Source: Nemertoderma westbladi
Taxonomy: Eukaryota; Xenacoelomorpha; Nemertodermatida; Nemertodermatidae
Reading direction: 5' to 3'
Length of the DNA stretch: 64,000 nucleotides
Assembly (NCBI GenBank): GCA_032718475.1
Contig: JAUCBJ010006810.1
Coordinates: 1 to 64,000 of the forward strand
Every line of letters starts with the position of its first letter. The stretch's first letter is position 1. Of the stretch, positions 1 through 11,725 are shown in pieces. The notes beneath the pieces were generated by a model. The model was not told where the DNA came from. It ran no database searches and saw only the letters and a program-made list of their open reading frames with translations. A program made the position numbers and the translations under genes.

Positions 1-1
1 T

Positions 2-184
2 CAGTGGAAAGCTCAGCTGGAGGAGCGCTCAACCCATGGAGAATCAACAGACGCTACTTTTTCCCAAGTGGAAAGTGAAGCGACGGCAGAGAAACCGCAT
101 AAGAGGGATGCCATTGACATCTATCTGTGGTTTGTCCGAATCCGAAACTACCGTATCCATCTGCATAATATAATAATCAATTAA
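2..184 (+). CDS. Possible terminal exon, 5' end outside the window
   Basis: The frame is open from the window edge to a TAA at 182-184, about 60 codons. It is less AT-rich than the DNA that follows. The encoded stretch is hydrophilic and Glu/Ser/Thr-rich, then ends in a basic, hydrophobic tail. An AATAAA lies at 236-241, about 50 bases past the stop, as expected for a short 3' UTR. I do not recognise the protein, and the start is outside the window. It could equally be part of a transposon. Codon texture and the poly(A) signal are the only support. Confidence 0.3.
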   Translation, partial: QWKAQLEERSTHGESTDATFSQVESEATAEKPHKRDAIDIYLWFVRIRNYRIHLHNIIIN

Positions 185-287
185 TTAATTAACTGTATTT
201 ATTGTATTATGGTGTGTTTATGGAGTGTAATTATTAATAAACTGTCTCTAGGTATTTTTTAAGATAGGGTCTGAAGGAATATTTTTT

Positions 288-911
288 TTAATTCATATGA
301 AAACGAGTTTTTGATTTAGCATTTTTTATATCGTTAGGGAGGGCATTCCATATTTTAGGGCCAGTGACTTTTAAGGATTTCTGGGTGAGCTGTAGTCTTA
401 CACGTGGAACGAAAAAATTTTGTGCAGAAATTGATCTAGTGTTATATCTGTGGATGGAACTAGTTTGTTCAAATAAATTTTGTAATGCTTTAGTTTTTTT
501 CATTTTTTTAATATCATACATATATTTAGCCACTTCAAGTTCGAATACTTTTTCGAGAGGTAAAATATTTAGGTTTTTATAAATTGGGTTAGCATGAGCT
601 TGATAATGGCTGAAAGTTATTGCTCGAACAATTTTATTAACTTTTATTTTCAATTTATCAGTGTTTTGTGTGCGTTGCCCCAGAGTAGTATTCCGTATAG
701 GATATGTGGATGAACTAGTGCGAAGTAGAGGGTTCTTAAAATGTGCAGAGGTAGAATGTATCTTAAATTGAATAAAAATTCCAGTAAGTTTCGAGATTTT
801 TGAGTGTATGTAATTGCAGTGTGTTTTCCAGTAAATTTTATTGTCAATATAAATACCTAAGAATTTTGATGCTGTTTTTGTGTAATTGAGATTGAGATTA
901 GTTTTTTTCAT
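288..911 (-). pseudogene. Decayed LINE reverse transcriptase, C-terminal part (CR1/jockey-like)
   Basis: The minus-strand frame starting at 911 reads FLGIYIDNKIYWKTH then, in its second half, IVRAITFSHYQAHANP, SIHRYNTRS and KVTGPKIWNALPNDIK. These are the thumb and C-terminal landmarks of CR1/jockey-type non-LTR reverse transcriptases. The middle of the domain (HPHILYGILLWGNAHKT) sits in another frame at 847-650, so at least two frameshifts break the gene. The palm with its catalytic aspartates is missing: this is a 5'-truncated dead copy, the usual result of incomplete reverse transcription. It ends just upstream of a different LINE copy on the opposite strand. Confidence 0.75.
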
Positions 912-961
912 ACTTTGGTACTACGCTTTTTTTACTTAGTTAAATTAAGCAGTTAAGTTAG

Positions 962-3559
962 CAGCTGCAGAAACAGTTCCTGTATACCCTCGAAAAAGGA
1001 AAATGGCCCCCTGGACTGACAACAAAATTCAGAAGTGCCGAAATGACCTTCATAAGGCGCAGAAAGAGTCCCGACTCAAACAGACTACAGCGGCCAAGAA
1101 TGCAGTTAAGGCTGCATCTAGGTCCCTGAACAGGCAGTACTCTGCTAATCTACAGGAGCTAATAAACCAACAGGTTGATGCCATCAATGATTCTGACGAC
1201 AGCAGGCAATCATCCCAGGCATGGAAATCGATCAATCTGCTTACCTGGCGGAAAAGCCAACCAACCACCAAGGTTAAGGCTGAATCACCAATCGAAAAAG
1301 GAAAATGGCCCCCTGGACTGACAACAAAATTCAGAAGTGCCGAAATGACCTTCATAAGGCGCAGAAAGAGTCCCGACTCAAACAGACTACAGCGGCCAAG
1401 AATGCAGTTAAGGCTGCATCTAGGTCCCTGAACAGGCAGTACTCTGCTAATCTACAGGAGCTAATAAACCAACAGGTTGATGCCATCAATGATTCTGACG
1501 ACAGCAGGCAATCATCCCAGGCATGGAAATCGATCAATCTGCTTACCTGGCGGAAAAGCCAACCAACCACCAAGGTTAAGGCTGAATCACCAATCGAAAA
1601 AGGAAAATGGCCCCCTGGACTGACAACAAAATTCAGAAGTGCCGAAATGACCTTCATAAGGCGCAGAAAGAGTCCCGACTCAAACAGACTACAGCGGCCA
1701 AGAATGCAGTTAAGGCTGCATCTAGGTCCCTGAACAGGCAGTACTCTGCTAATCTACAGGAGCTAATAAACCAACAGGTTGATGCCATCAATGATTCTGA
1801 CGACAGCAGGCAATCATCCCAGGCATGGAAATCGATCAATCTGCTTACCTGGCGGAAAAGCCAACCAACCACCAAGGTTAAGGCTGAATCACCAGCCGAT
1901 CGCCTCAATGGTTGGAAAGCCCACTTTGAAAAGCTCCTCAATAATGACAGGGTATTGCCTGATAACTTTATAGAAGTAAAAGTGTCTGAGTCTGTACTCC
2001 CAGATATTCCCATTGGCGATATCTCCTTTGCAGAAGTGAAGGCTGCTGCAAAGAGCATTAAGACCAATCGTGCCAGTGGAGTAGATGGTGTTCCCCCTGA
2101 GGTCTTTAAAATACCTGAGTGTTTAAAGCTCATCTATCCCATCATAGTAGACATGTACCGAACAACAAGAGTCCCACAAGAAATGAAAACAAATAAGTTG
2201 GTGCCAGTTCCCAAGAAGGGCAACCTAACACTCTTTGGTTCTTTTCGGGGAATCTCATTGATCTCGATTGCTGCAAAGCTATACAATATGATTCTATTAA
2301 ATCGCATCAGGGATCCCATTGAGAGACTGCTCCGTGGAAATCAAAATGGGTTCCGTAAAGGTCGTGGGACCATGGAGCCCATTTTGGCACTTAGAAGGAT
2401 AATTGAAGAGTTATCAAAAAAGAAAGACAGGCATCTGGCTGTTATCTTTGTTGACTTCTTCAAGGCCTTTGATTCAGTCTCTCGCTCACGTATGTTCAGC
2501 ATACTTTCATTATATGGGATTCCTGATGAAATTATTGCAGCAATCAGATCAGTATACGATGGTTCGACAACATTTGTATCTACTGTTGATGGTGACACAG
2601 AACCATTTGAAGTGTTATGGGGCGTCCTCCAAGGAGACCCACTTGCACCATTCTAGGTCATTATTGTGGTTAACTATGTTCTACGCATGTCCTTAGATCA
2701 TTATAATGACGATGGGGTGATGATAACTCCACCTACTGGCTCCAGAAGTCGAGGAAATCCTGCCAAGTACCTAACTGATCTAGACTTTGCTGATGTCTTA
2801 GGAGTACTCTCAGAATCATTAGAGGGAGCCCAACAGCTCCTCAGCTCATTAGAACATGCTGCTTCTAGTGCTGGTCTTTTTATTAACTCCAGAAAGACCA
2901 AAATTCTGACAGTTAACTTTGAAAGTCCTCAGCAAGTCTCTGATCGGATGAGCATAAGCTCAAAGGATGGTATGCTTGAGCATGTGGACGACTTCTGTTA
3001 CCTGGGATCATGGATCCGGAAGTCAGGTGAGGACCTTCGAATAAGTATGAGTAAGTATGATGAATAAGTAGGAAACTTAAGGTCCGATTATTTAGAGCAG
3101 CAGTAGTTCCAGTACTCCTCTATGGGAGTCCATGCTGGGCTCTAACTGCTGAGGACACCAAATCTCTGGATGGCACATTCACAAGAATGCTACGCCGGGT
3201 TCATTGTGTCAAGTAAAATGCACACATCTCCAACCAGACACTATATAACATTGGAGGTGTCTCATTGGTTCCCCCAAGCTTGACACTAGATCAAAATCGC
3301 CTCCGCTTTGCAGGACATTGCTTTCGCCGTGAGGACCAGCCAGTGCATAATCTTGTACTTTGGCAGCCTCATGGAGTGAATAAGCATGGTGGACAGCCCA
3401 TGACTTTCTTGAGACGCATCTTAAAGGACACTGGCCTTAAAGATGCGGATGATCTAGCAAATGTCATGGGTGATAGGGAGTTGTGGCGGTGCAATTTTGT
3501 TGACAAGCCGGCACAGCATTCTTAAAAATGCAGCTGCAATGCAGCATACCGATCAAGTT
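962..3559 (+). pseudogene. Non-LTR retrotransposon RT, copy 1 (endonuclease-RT family)
   Basis: From about 1900 the frame encodes a reverse transcriptase: RASGVDGVPPEVFK, KGNLTLFGSFRGISLIS, NQNGFRKGRG, the palm motif FVDFFKAFDSVSRS, and GVLQGDPLAPF. A TAG at 2654-2656 stops the frame inside this region. The second catalytic box at 2786-2797 reads FADV instead of FADD, so the polymerase is dead. About 80 bases are lost and replaced by an AGTATGA-type filler near 3045-3067. The C-terminal LRFAGHCFRREDQPVHNLVLWQPHG segment resumes at 3265-3525. The 11-base AGTTAAGTTAG lies at 951-961 and again at 3560-3570, and fits a target-site duplication. The 5' endonuclease part is absent. The same family recurs at 36311 and 44257. 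Confidence 0.85.
991..1891 (+). repeat. 302-bp segment of the LINE in three tandem copies
   Basis: Units begin at 991, 1293 and 1595. By eye they are identical, and each carries the same open frame (MAPWTDNKIQKCRNDLHKAQ...). Since 302 is not a multiple of three, each unit shifts frame into the next, so only the third copy joins the downstream RT. The 44257 copy is truncated before this region, so it does not show whether the single-copy state is ancestral. The array is either a very recent duplication or an assembly artefact. Confidence 0.9.
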
Positions 3560-4470
3560 AGTTAAGTTAGTTTTTTACTTAACGTGCTTGATAAATAAAT
3601 AAAATACAATTAACTCTTTATTATTGGATTTTCAAGCTTCTACTTCAATTTACTGAGTTGTTATTAGGTGTACATAAAATCAGGCCCTGGGAACAAATTC
3701 GAATCAAACAAATTTCTCTGTATCGAACAGTGTAAAATGTGTAAAACTTACAATCTACCTTAAACACCCCAGCTGCATGGAATTCAGCGATGGTTCACCT
3801 TCTAAAATGATCTATCTAACAGATCTGACAGATCTACATTCATCTTAACATTGATTGTGCTTAATAATATTGTTTGTTTGTTTTTTACTATGGCGAAATC
3901 TTGCTGAAATAAATGTATATAATGCCAATATATATAATATATTTACCCTGGATGGACCCAGTGGAGAACTGCCTACGGCTATATCTGCTAATAAGGCGGC
4001 TGTTATCGCTGACAGGGCGGAATCTGTTGTAGACGTGATGAATGAAACATCAACGGATTCTCAATTACAGTCACCGCTGGCAAACAATCTGTATGCAGTG
4101 CTTTCTGATAATGAGGCAACTGAGTAACAGAACAGGCTTCGAGTTGCAGTATTTATTTCAGTATTTTATATTCCTTTTATATAGTTTTTCTTTTTTATGA
4201 TTTATATATAATTTTTTATAGTTATCTCACCTGATATACTGATATGGCCACTCTAACGAAACTGAATGTAGTTTCTTATAATTGTAAGAATGTGCTTGGA
4301 CCAGTTGGTCTGCAGGATGTCAGAAATCTTCTGCCATCTGATTCTTGTGACATTCTTCTTTTGCAAGAGACATGGTTACCAAAACAGGAGAAAGGTTTTT
4401 TAAACGAAATTCATCCTGGATTTTGTGGGAGGGGTGTTGCACCAGTAGACTTGTCTGCTGGGCCCCTTAA

Positions 4471-6036
4471 CCCTATTAAACCCTGGGGGGTCAATATGAC
4501 CCCCCCCCCCGTGGTTTTTTTATTATCATTCTGAAACAAACGCAGTTGGGAATCTGAAATTTTATGACTTTTCCTAAAAATCTATTGTCTTCCTAGGAGT
4601 GAAAACCGTTTTCAAAAATATTGGCTACTTTTCGAGTTATAGCACCATTTTTTAACCCTACTTTTGGCACTTTTTTTGAGACGTTTTTTGAAAATTACAT
4701 TTCATTAAATATGAATTGTAACATCTCTATTTTTGATTTACACCGGTTTTTTGGTGTTAGAAATTTGATGGAATTCATATAAATTTATTTAGAAATTTCA
4801 AACTTGTTTTTTTCGGTGGGTGCCAAATTTTGGTGCCAGCACCAAATTTTGAAATAAGTCAATTTTGTAAATTGATCGTTTGAAACTTGTTTTTTACGCA
4901 ATTGGGGTTTTTTGTGTTTCTGGATTCGATGAAATATATACGAGTTGCACCATGCGTATCAAACTTGTATTTTTCGGTGCTGTGTGCAAATTTTGGTGCT
5001 AGCACGAAGTTTTGAAAATTTATTGAATAGATAAAATTGCTTGAGACAATTTATTTCTTGCGTTTTAGAGGTTTATGGCTGTTCTGAATTCAATGGAAAA
5101 TATAACTATCGAACTAGACATCTCAAACTTGTATTTTTCGGATGTGGGTGCAAAATGTGGTGCTAGCACCAAATTTTGAAAACCATCAAATATATCAATT
5201 GATTGTGTCACCTTGTTTCTTGCGTTATACGGGTTTGTGATGGTTCTGAATTCAATGGAATCAGTAAAAATTTCATAAGAGTTCTCAAACTTGTATTTTT
5301 CGCCGGTGAGTGAAAATTGTTGTACCTGCACCAAATTTTGGAAAATATGCAAATTGATAAGTAGATAGTATCACCTTGTTTCTTGCGTTATACGGGTTTA
5401 TGAGGGTCCTGAATCCGATGGAATCAATAAAAACAGCACTGGAGATCATAAACTTGTACTTTTTGGTGATGGGTACAAACTTTGGTGCTAGCACCAAAAT
5501 TTGCCAAATTACGCCGAAAAATACAAGTACCAATGATCTGGCATATTAGAAATGTATTCCATTAGAATCAGAGCCCTCGAAAACCTGAAAATGTGAATTT
5601 ATAGCATCGTATAAGTGAATTAAAAATTTTGTGTTCTAACTGAAAAGTGCTGGTTACTTGTTTTTTTCATTTTTTTCCTACGCAGAGAGGACTAAACAGC
5701 CATTTAGAGTAATCATATCATTTTTTAATATTTTCCAATGTATTTTGCACCCCAGAAAACCTGTATTGAAAAATAATTAGCCGAAAATATAACTTTCAAA
5801 TTTGGTGAAAATTGTGCACTACTTGTAATTTTGGTGCTGCAATATATCCACCCCAGTACATTTTTTTCAAAAAATTTTTTTTCGGTCGGATCCAGACAAG
5901 TGATACCTACGTACAAACAAAAAATCAGACGTTTTCGTAAATATTTGTAGATTTTAGAGGGGGGGGTCAATATTAACCCCCCCCCCCCCCCCCCCCCGGT
6001 ATTTGTACAACATTTTATAGCCCGGTACTATTAGGG
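4471..6036. mobile_element. piggyBac-like non-autonomous DNA transposon (1,566 bp)
   Basis: The element is bounded by TTAA at 4467-4470 and 6037-6040. Its ends read CCCTATTAAACCC... and ...GTACTATTAGGG. TTAA duplication and CCCT-type termini are the hallmark of the piggyBac superfamily. The endonuclease sequence on either side belongs to one LINE, which fixes the borders, although rejoining leaves a one-base frame difference. A subterminal motif GGGGTCAATAT(T/G)RACCCC lies near both ends (4486-4510, 5959-5997) beside poly-C runs. No transposase-like frame is seen, so mobilisation would need a transposase supplied in trans. Confidence 0.75.
4799..5507. repeat. Degenerate ~160-bp tandem repeat with a palindromic core inside the piggyBac-like element
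   Basis: Five diverged units centre near 4830, 4995, 5160, 5320 and 5490. Each carries TCAAACTTGTATTTTTCGG followed by the self-complementary core TTTGGTGCTAGCACCAAA or a decayed form of it. Minus-strand frames across this stretch (5065-5533) look protein-like only because of the periodicity. No function is assigned. Confidence 0.7.
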
Positions 6037-6796
6037 TTAAGAGGCCGCCCTTATGGCGGAGTTGCTATCTTATGGAACAAAATGCTTAGCATCTGTAGAA
6101 TCATTGGCGTAAATGTTAAACTAAAGAACAGTGAAGAACTACTCATAGTAAATATTTATATGCCATTTCAGTGTCGGGAAAATGAAAATGAATACTCTGA
6201 GTGTCTAGGTACATTGCAATGTATTTTAGAGACACATTTCGATTATGGCTGATTTTAATTCCCACCCTGGAACTTCATTTTATACAGAGCTTTATGATTG
6301 GTCAGTTTATAATAATCTCTCCATTATTGCCGACGTAATTACTCTACCAAGCGAATCTTACACCTTTGTAAGTGAAGCTCATTCTAGTAAATCGTGGTTA
6401 GATCATGTGTTATGCTCAGAACAATTAAAGACTTATACTATAAATATTAAAGTGCTTTTTCAATATTCTATTGAAGACAATATTCCGTTACTTACTGTAT
6501 TTGATATTGTTACTGAATCTAATGTAATACCACCGGTGGTAAAGAATGTAAATAGTAGACTGGAGCCACACTTTTCAGGACCAAGGGGATAAAGCGAGGA
6601 AATATACCTCTACAAGTAGTCCTTCCCCTATTAAAGTGGGCGGTGCCCTGGGCGCTAGTGCAATTGGTGACATGTGGAGTGATCATTTTTCACAGCAATT
6701 TAATTGTGTAAATGATGATTCAAACAAAGGTTATGTTTCAGATAAGGTTAAATTAGGATTACCAAACGTGTTTTTAGACTATGATATTGTTAAGTA

Positions 6797-6995
6797 AGGC
6801 CGCATTCACACTACCGAGTCAAAGTCAAAGTCAAATGAAAATAAATACAGCTAGCTAGCAATAATAAATAATAATACATTATGTAGGCCCAATATAATAC
6901 ATAAGGGCATTCTAGAAAATATTTAATTTCCTGTGATTATGTTTTACATTTTGTCTTTTGACTTTGACTTTGACTCAGTTGTGTGAACTCGGCCT
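6797..6995. mobile_element. 199-bp MITE with TA target duplication
   Basis: The termini are inverted: AGGCCGCATTCACACTACCG on the left, and a right end whose complement begins AGGCCGAGTTCACACAAC. Both are followed by direct AGTCAAAGTCAAA copies. TA flanks it at 6795-6796 and 6996-6997. It interrupts the LINE between its endonuclease and RT parts. TA sites suggest a Tc1/mariner-like source. It has no coding capacity. Confidence 0.8.
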
Positions 6996-7487
6996 TACAT
7001 GAGGTTATTGATTCAATTAATAGTTTAAATACCAATAAGGCTGTTGGTCCGGATATGTTAACAGCTGAGCATTTTTTAAATGGGTGCAGTCTAAATTTAT
7101 TTAAGGTTCTATCTGTGCTTTTTACTAGTATATTTGTACACGGGCAGGTACTTACCATCTGGAATGATTGACTCTGTCATACTGCCAGTAATTAAGGATT
7201 GGACTTGGGATATTAGTAGTAAAGATAATTATAGAGGGATAGCTATATCATCCGTACTTGGTAAAATTCTAGAATGTATAATATATAATAGGTGTATTAA
7301 TAAGTTAAAAACTTCGGATAACCAATTTGGCTTTAAAGAAAAATTGGGGCCCGAAACATGTGTATATGCGTTGAAGGAAGTAATTAACTATTATCTATCA
7401 CAAAATACGCCAGTGTTTGTATGCATATTAGATGCTAGTATAAAGCCTTCGATAGAATTAATCACTTTGGTTTTTTTCGTAAGCTAA

Positions 7488-8082
7488 TATTAATAGGCCT
7501 ATTAATAGGCCAGCGTAGTTTTTGTCAAGAATTGAGCCGTTCAAAAACACGATGTGGTTGTGTGTCTATGTGTGTATAACCATCCAATATCTCAAAAACT
7601 CAAGCAGGTACGCAAAAATTTTAATAACAAACTCTACATAGATTTTTGTTGCGCACAAGACTATATTTTTTGTGGCGTTTCGATCACGGGATCACTGAAA
7701 AATAGCGGTTTTGAAAATTTAATGTCGAATTTCACCGATTTCAACTCGTCGAGTATGCACCAACTATTATATTTGGGTTATTCAGTCACTTGAGCAACAT
7801 TATTGTGCCTCAGAATCTTTTCGAATATCACCAATCTCGCACAGAACATCGCCAAAATTTGTTAGTCCGGCAAAAAAATGCACAAATTCGTCTAAAAGAG
7901 TAAATTATTTGGTTGCAGAATAATATGATTGTAAGTGTAATGGGTAATGAACTGTAAGGAGACCATCCATATAGACAAACGTAGTGTAGTTGGGTCCCTC
8001 ATCATTCATTATCAATCATCAACCTATAAAATTCCTCAAAAACTGACAAGCCGACTTCAGGGAATTATTTGAAACATACATT
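7488..8082. other. Non-coding stretch
   Basis: AT-rich. A 79-codon frame at 7554-7793 matches nothing I know and has no domain signature. A small AATAGGCCTATTAATAGGCC repeat sits at 7492-7511. I see no gene or RNA here. Confidence 0.5.
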
Positions 8083-10411
8083 ATGGATTCTCTCTCCTCT
8101 AAGGCAGGCAGGTTGGGGTCTAAAACTTTGACGAATCAACAAGAGGATATATTGAGTCTAGGTTTCGGTTTCATTCCAACACATCGGCAAATGGAGCGGG
8201 ACGTTTTAGACGCGCAAACCTCGGTTGCGCGCCTTGCAACGAGACTGCGGAATATAACACGGAACTGTGAGAGAGCAGCAGACACCCAAGTTTACCTACC
8301 AGAGAATGGCGCTGTTGTTCGCGACCGGGACATTGAGCTGCATAATGGCTCGGGGGTCTCTTTTAACGATGAAACACCGAGAAATATAGTGTGCTATCTA
8401 CCATTCTACCATACTGATGATGTAACGCAGTGTTTAACAGGACTGAGCAATGACGTATCGATTTTAAGTAGAGATTGCCTTCGGATGTCTTTAAACGGTC
8501 CCCATGGTGGAAGAATGGAGGCGGTTTCTAGGCAGTTGTTCCCATCTGATAGTTCTGGTTTTGTACGCACACAACCAACTGGTATATCAACACCCATCTC
8601 AGACCTCCCAGTTCGGGCTGGAGATGTTGTTGGAGATAATCCTCTTTGGCAATTAGATCCTAATGGAGGAGTCTTGATTTTATCAACTCCCATTCGTCGA
8701 GAGACAGATCTTTCGGTGGCATCTTGGGTAATGCTCCCTATGCCTCCTTTAGCTAGATCTGTACCAGGTGTAAATTCCAACCTCATTGTGTCACAGACTA
8801 GGCCTCAGCTCACCTATGAATGCCCTAGGATACCTACAAAACACAGATACGTGGCTCTAAGATCCCAAAATGATGACATTGAGGCGTTTATTAGTGACCT
8901 ACACAGCAGCATTGATAGATCGAGGCTGGTGATTATTAATCAACGAGTTAAACCTAACTTAAAGGATGACCATTTACAGGGATAACGGGCTCTTAGGTCG
9001 GACAAATCGATATCGATTGTGAAGGGCGACAAGACGGGTAACGTTATTATTATTGATACCGCGCTTAAAGATATGGAGATTCTGAGATCTTTAGAAGATG
9101 TGGACATTTACCGTAAACTATGTAGATAGTGATCCATCGAATCGCTTTCTCGCTGAGCTTAAATGCGCAGTTCGATCCCTGGATCTCGAGGACGAGTATC
9201 TGCGGCGTTACCTTCTACCTACCCATCCATCGATTGGTTATGTGTTCCCCCTCCTGAAAGACCACAAGGATCCTTCTGAGTGGATCAGTTGGGGAGTTGA
9301 CATACGTCTCCCGAAGGCGAGGTTGATCTTATCCACGACCGGGGCCCTGGTTGAACCTTTGGGGAAGTTACTAAACTCCATAATCCAACCAGTCCTTAGC
9401 AGAATGCCTAACTACATTCCAGACTCGACGGCTGCTAAGAGGGATTTACCGAGAGGTAGTTTTCCGAGTGTCACATTCATGTCAATTGACGTGGTTGACA
9501 TGTACCCCAGCATGGATCTGGATTTGGTGAGATCAGCTTTAAATGACGTCCTCCAGGAGAACCCCGACCTTTTGGAGAACTCTGGATTCACAGCAACACA
9601 AGTTATCATCATTTTTAATTTTGTCATAACCCATAATTATTTTAAGTTTCAGAATAATTTTTATTTGATGATTAAAGTTGTTGGAATGGGGGTCCCCTAC
9701 GGGAAGGCCATGTCGGTTATTACTGTAGATAGGATCCACCAGCATGTGAATTTAGTCACCCTTTATAGTACAATTTATTTTAAATCATTTGTAGATGATT
9801 GTGAGACGATTTTTAGTAGAGTGTTGCTCGACAGCGAGAGAGACGCCATTGTGGGAAATTATAACTCCGCCTTTCATAAGCTTTTTGATAGTGATAACAT
9901 CAAATTCACATTCGAGTTTTCAAACACTAGGTCTACCTTCCTAGACTTAGATTTGATGCATGAACGTGGTTTGGTGCACCCGGGTGTATTTTTTAAACCC
10001 TTATCACACAAAATGCCCATCCCCTATAGTAGTTTCCACACCAGTGCGTGCCTTCATGGTGTGGTACGTGGGCAACTACACAGGTTCTGGCGTTTAACTG
10101 GGGGTGGCCAGAGTTATATGTGTGCAAGAGACTGCTACCTCACAGACTGTCTGGTATCTGGTTACCCAGAGGATTTCCTCAATAGCTTATGGCACCCCGA
10201 ACTATTTACAGTAGCTAGACCAACACCATCACAACCCGCTCAAGACCGTGTTTACCTATCATTAACCCAGTATTTTGACTCTATTGTTACACCAGTCCTA
10301 CGGCACCACAAGCCCGTACTACGTGAGATGTCAATTGATTGCATCGTAACAAATAATATAGGAAATATAGGTTTTCTTTTTGGAGTTATTACAGCCCTGG
10401 TGACTAAATGA
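8083..10411 (+). pseudogene. Penelope-like element reverse transcriptase, broken
   Basis: The first frame (8083-8985) begins MDSLSSKAGRLGSKTL and has LTNQQEDILSLGFGFIPTH, like the conserved 'L..E..LL..GL.F.PTP' block ahead of Penelope-like RTs. After a TAA at 8983-8985 the same frame continues with VKGDKTGNVIIIDTALK, matching the 'KADKG..VVV.D' block, then shifts frame near 9100-9127. The second frame (9098-10411) carries YVFPLLKDHKDP, ARLILSTTGALVEPLGK, the palm FMSIDVVDMYPSMD, GMGVPYGKAMS, SFVDDCETIF and RSTFLDLDL...FFKPLSH. Both palm aspartate boxes remain. The usual 'GxxxSP' box is altered to PYGKAMS. I see no GIY-YIG endonuclease downstream. Element type is inferred from motif order. Confidence 0.6.
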
Positions 10412-10804
10412 GAAAACAACAAGTTCTTTATTATATAATAGGCCTAGGTAAGTACTGAAGTAGAACAAATAACCGTAACCGCAACCAACCACACCACAGT
10501 GGTCATGTAGTACTGGTCTAGGTACCGGACCGGTACAGGACCCCGGGGTGGGGTGCTGCCCAAGGTCCACTCCCTTGTAACTACGCGTAGTTTGTAGTTT
10601 TTAGGGCCTATCCTTCTTTATATTACATATACGTGACAGCAAATTGCCTAAACAGATCCATTCAAAACAATAGTAGCAAGTAAACAACATTAAACAAACA
10701 CGCACCTTTATTAATGACACCCCAGGGAAAAAGACCCAAACACCTATACAGTATGTATTATTTCGTTATCAGTTCTATAACGTGTAATCCTAAATTAAAG
10801 AAAT

Positions 10805-11725
10805 ATACTTATGCTGGCTGGTTATACCCAACACGTTCGTGGGGGCTATAGTAAATGAGCGTATTTCTACTGTACAAAATACACAATAGGGCCTACAACC
10901 TGTGCGTAGTACAAGCCGCACCATAGTTACTAAATGTGGCATATAACCTACGTATTATATCCCTAAAGATTTCTAAAATCGATTCCGACATTTAATTAGT
11001 ATTGGCATCTTTAAACTAAATTCTAATAAAAATATTTACAATACATAAAAATACATAGAAATATACAGTAAATAACTGAACCAGGAAGTATAATATCCGC
11101 ACAAATCCCCGCTTCCGGGTATTGAAGTTGAAAAATAGTTCACAAAAGATGTCCGCCCAGGAATGTAATCGTTATCTTCTTAACGAATACTTTTTCCAAC
11201 GCGTTTATCTGTTTTACGTATTAAATTTAATTGTGATTAATATACTTCGAAAATAAAATTAAAACTAAAATTAAATTAAAACTAAAACTAAAATTAAAAT
11301 TAAAATTAAATTAAAATTAAAACGAAAATAAAATTAAAACAATCTTTGCTTAAACGCAAAATATAGTAAACGACCGTATTTTTACTGTACTTAAGCGACT
11401 TTAGGGCCTAAACAATCTGTACGTAGTACATGCTGCACAGGTTTATAAATGTGACGTTTACCTACGCATTACACTTATCTTTTACATCAACTACTGTTCC
11501 ACCGCATCCTCTTTATATTAACATATTAAATATTTTATATATAATTAATATACTTGCCAAATCACCCAACGTAGGGTTAACCAATATGTTGCTTGGACGC
11601 AAAATATGTAGTAAATGAGCGTATTTCTACTGTAACATAAGAGACATTAGGGTTTAAAAAATATATGTACGTAGTATGTAAGCTGTACTAGTTTACCAAT
11701 GTGACGTTTACTTACGAGTTACATT
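10805..11725 (+). repeat. Three diverged copies of a ~145-bp unit
   Basis: Copies lie near 10840-10975, 11350-11480 and 11600-11725. Each has ATAGTAAAYGASCGTATTT, then CTGTAC, then CTGTACGTAGTACATGCTG or a variant, then AATGTGACGTTTACCTACG. The spacing is about 510 and 250 bases, suggesting an original ~250-bp period with one lost unit. Source element unknown. Confidence 0.6.
11243..11336. repeat. A/T low-complexity tract
   Basis: Irregular AAAATTAAAACTAAAATTAAAT-type repetition. It has no coding value. Confidence 0.8.

Larger units (their letters stand above)
3855..7487 (+). pseudogene. Decayed LINE with endonuclease and RT, split by two DNA transposons
   Basis: A leading frame (3855-4127) ends SQLQSPLANNLYAVLSDNEATE and resembles the tail of a LINE ORF1. 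A second frame from 4244 begins MATLTKLNVVSYNCKNV and continues DILLLQETWLPKQE, the start of an APE-type endonuclease. After a 1.57-kb insertion the endonuclease resumes (GRPYGGVAILWN near 6045) and reaches SKSWLDHVLCS near 6390. RT follows after a 199-bp MITE: NTNKAVGPDMLTAEHF (from about 7019), then DNYRGIAISSVLGKILE and NQFGFKEKLGPETC (7200-7390). It is cut off soon after the first catalytic-box remnant. Frameshifts and truncation make it non-functional. Confidence 0.8.

Noticed and set aside
5065-5533. Two repetitive minus-strand frames
   Set aside because: Forced by the ~160-bp tandem repeat inside the piggyBac-like element.
7554-7793. 79-codon plus frame
   Set aside because: No domain, ordinary AT-rich composition, no flanking coding signal.
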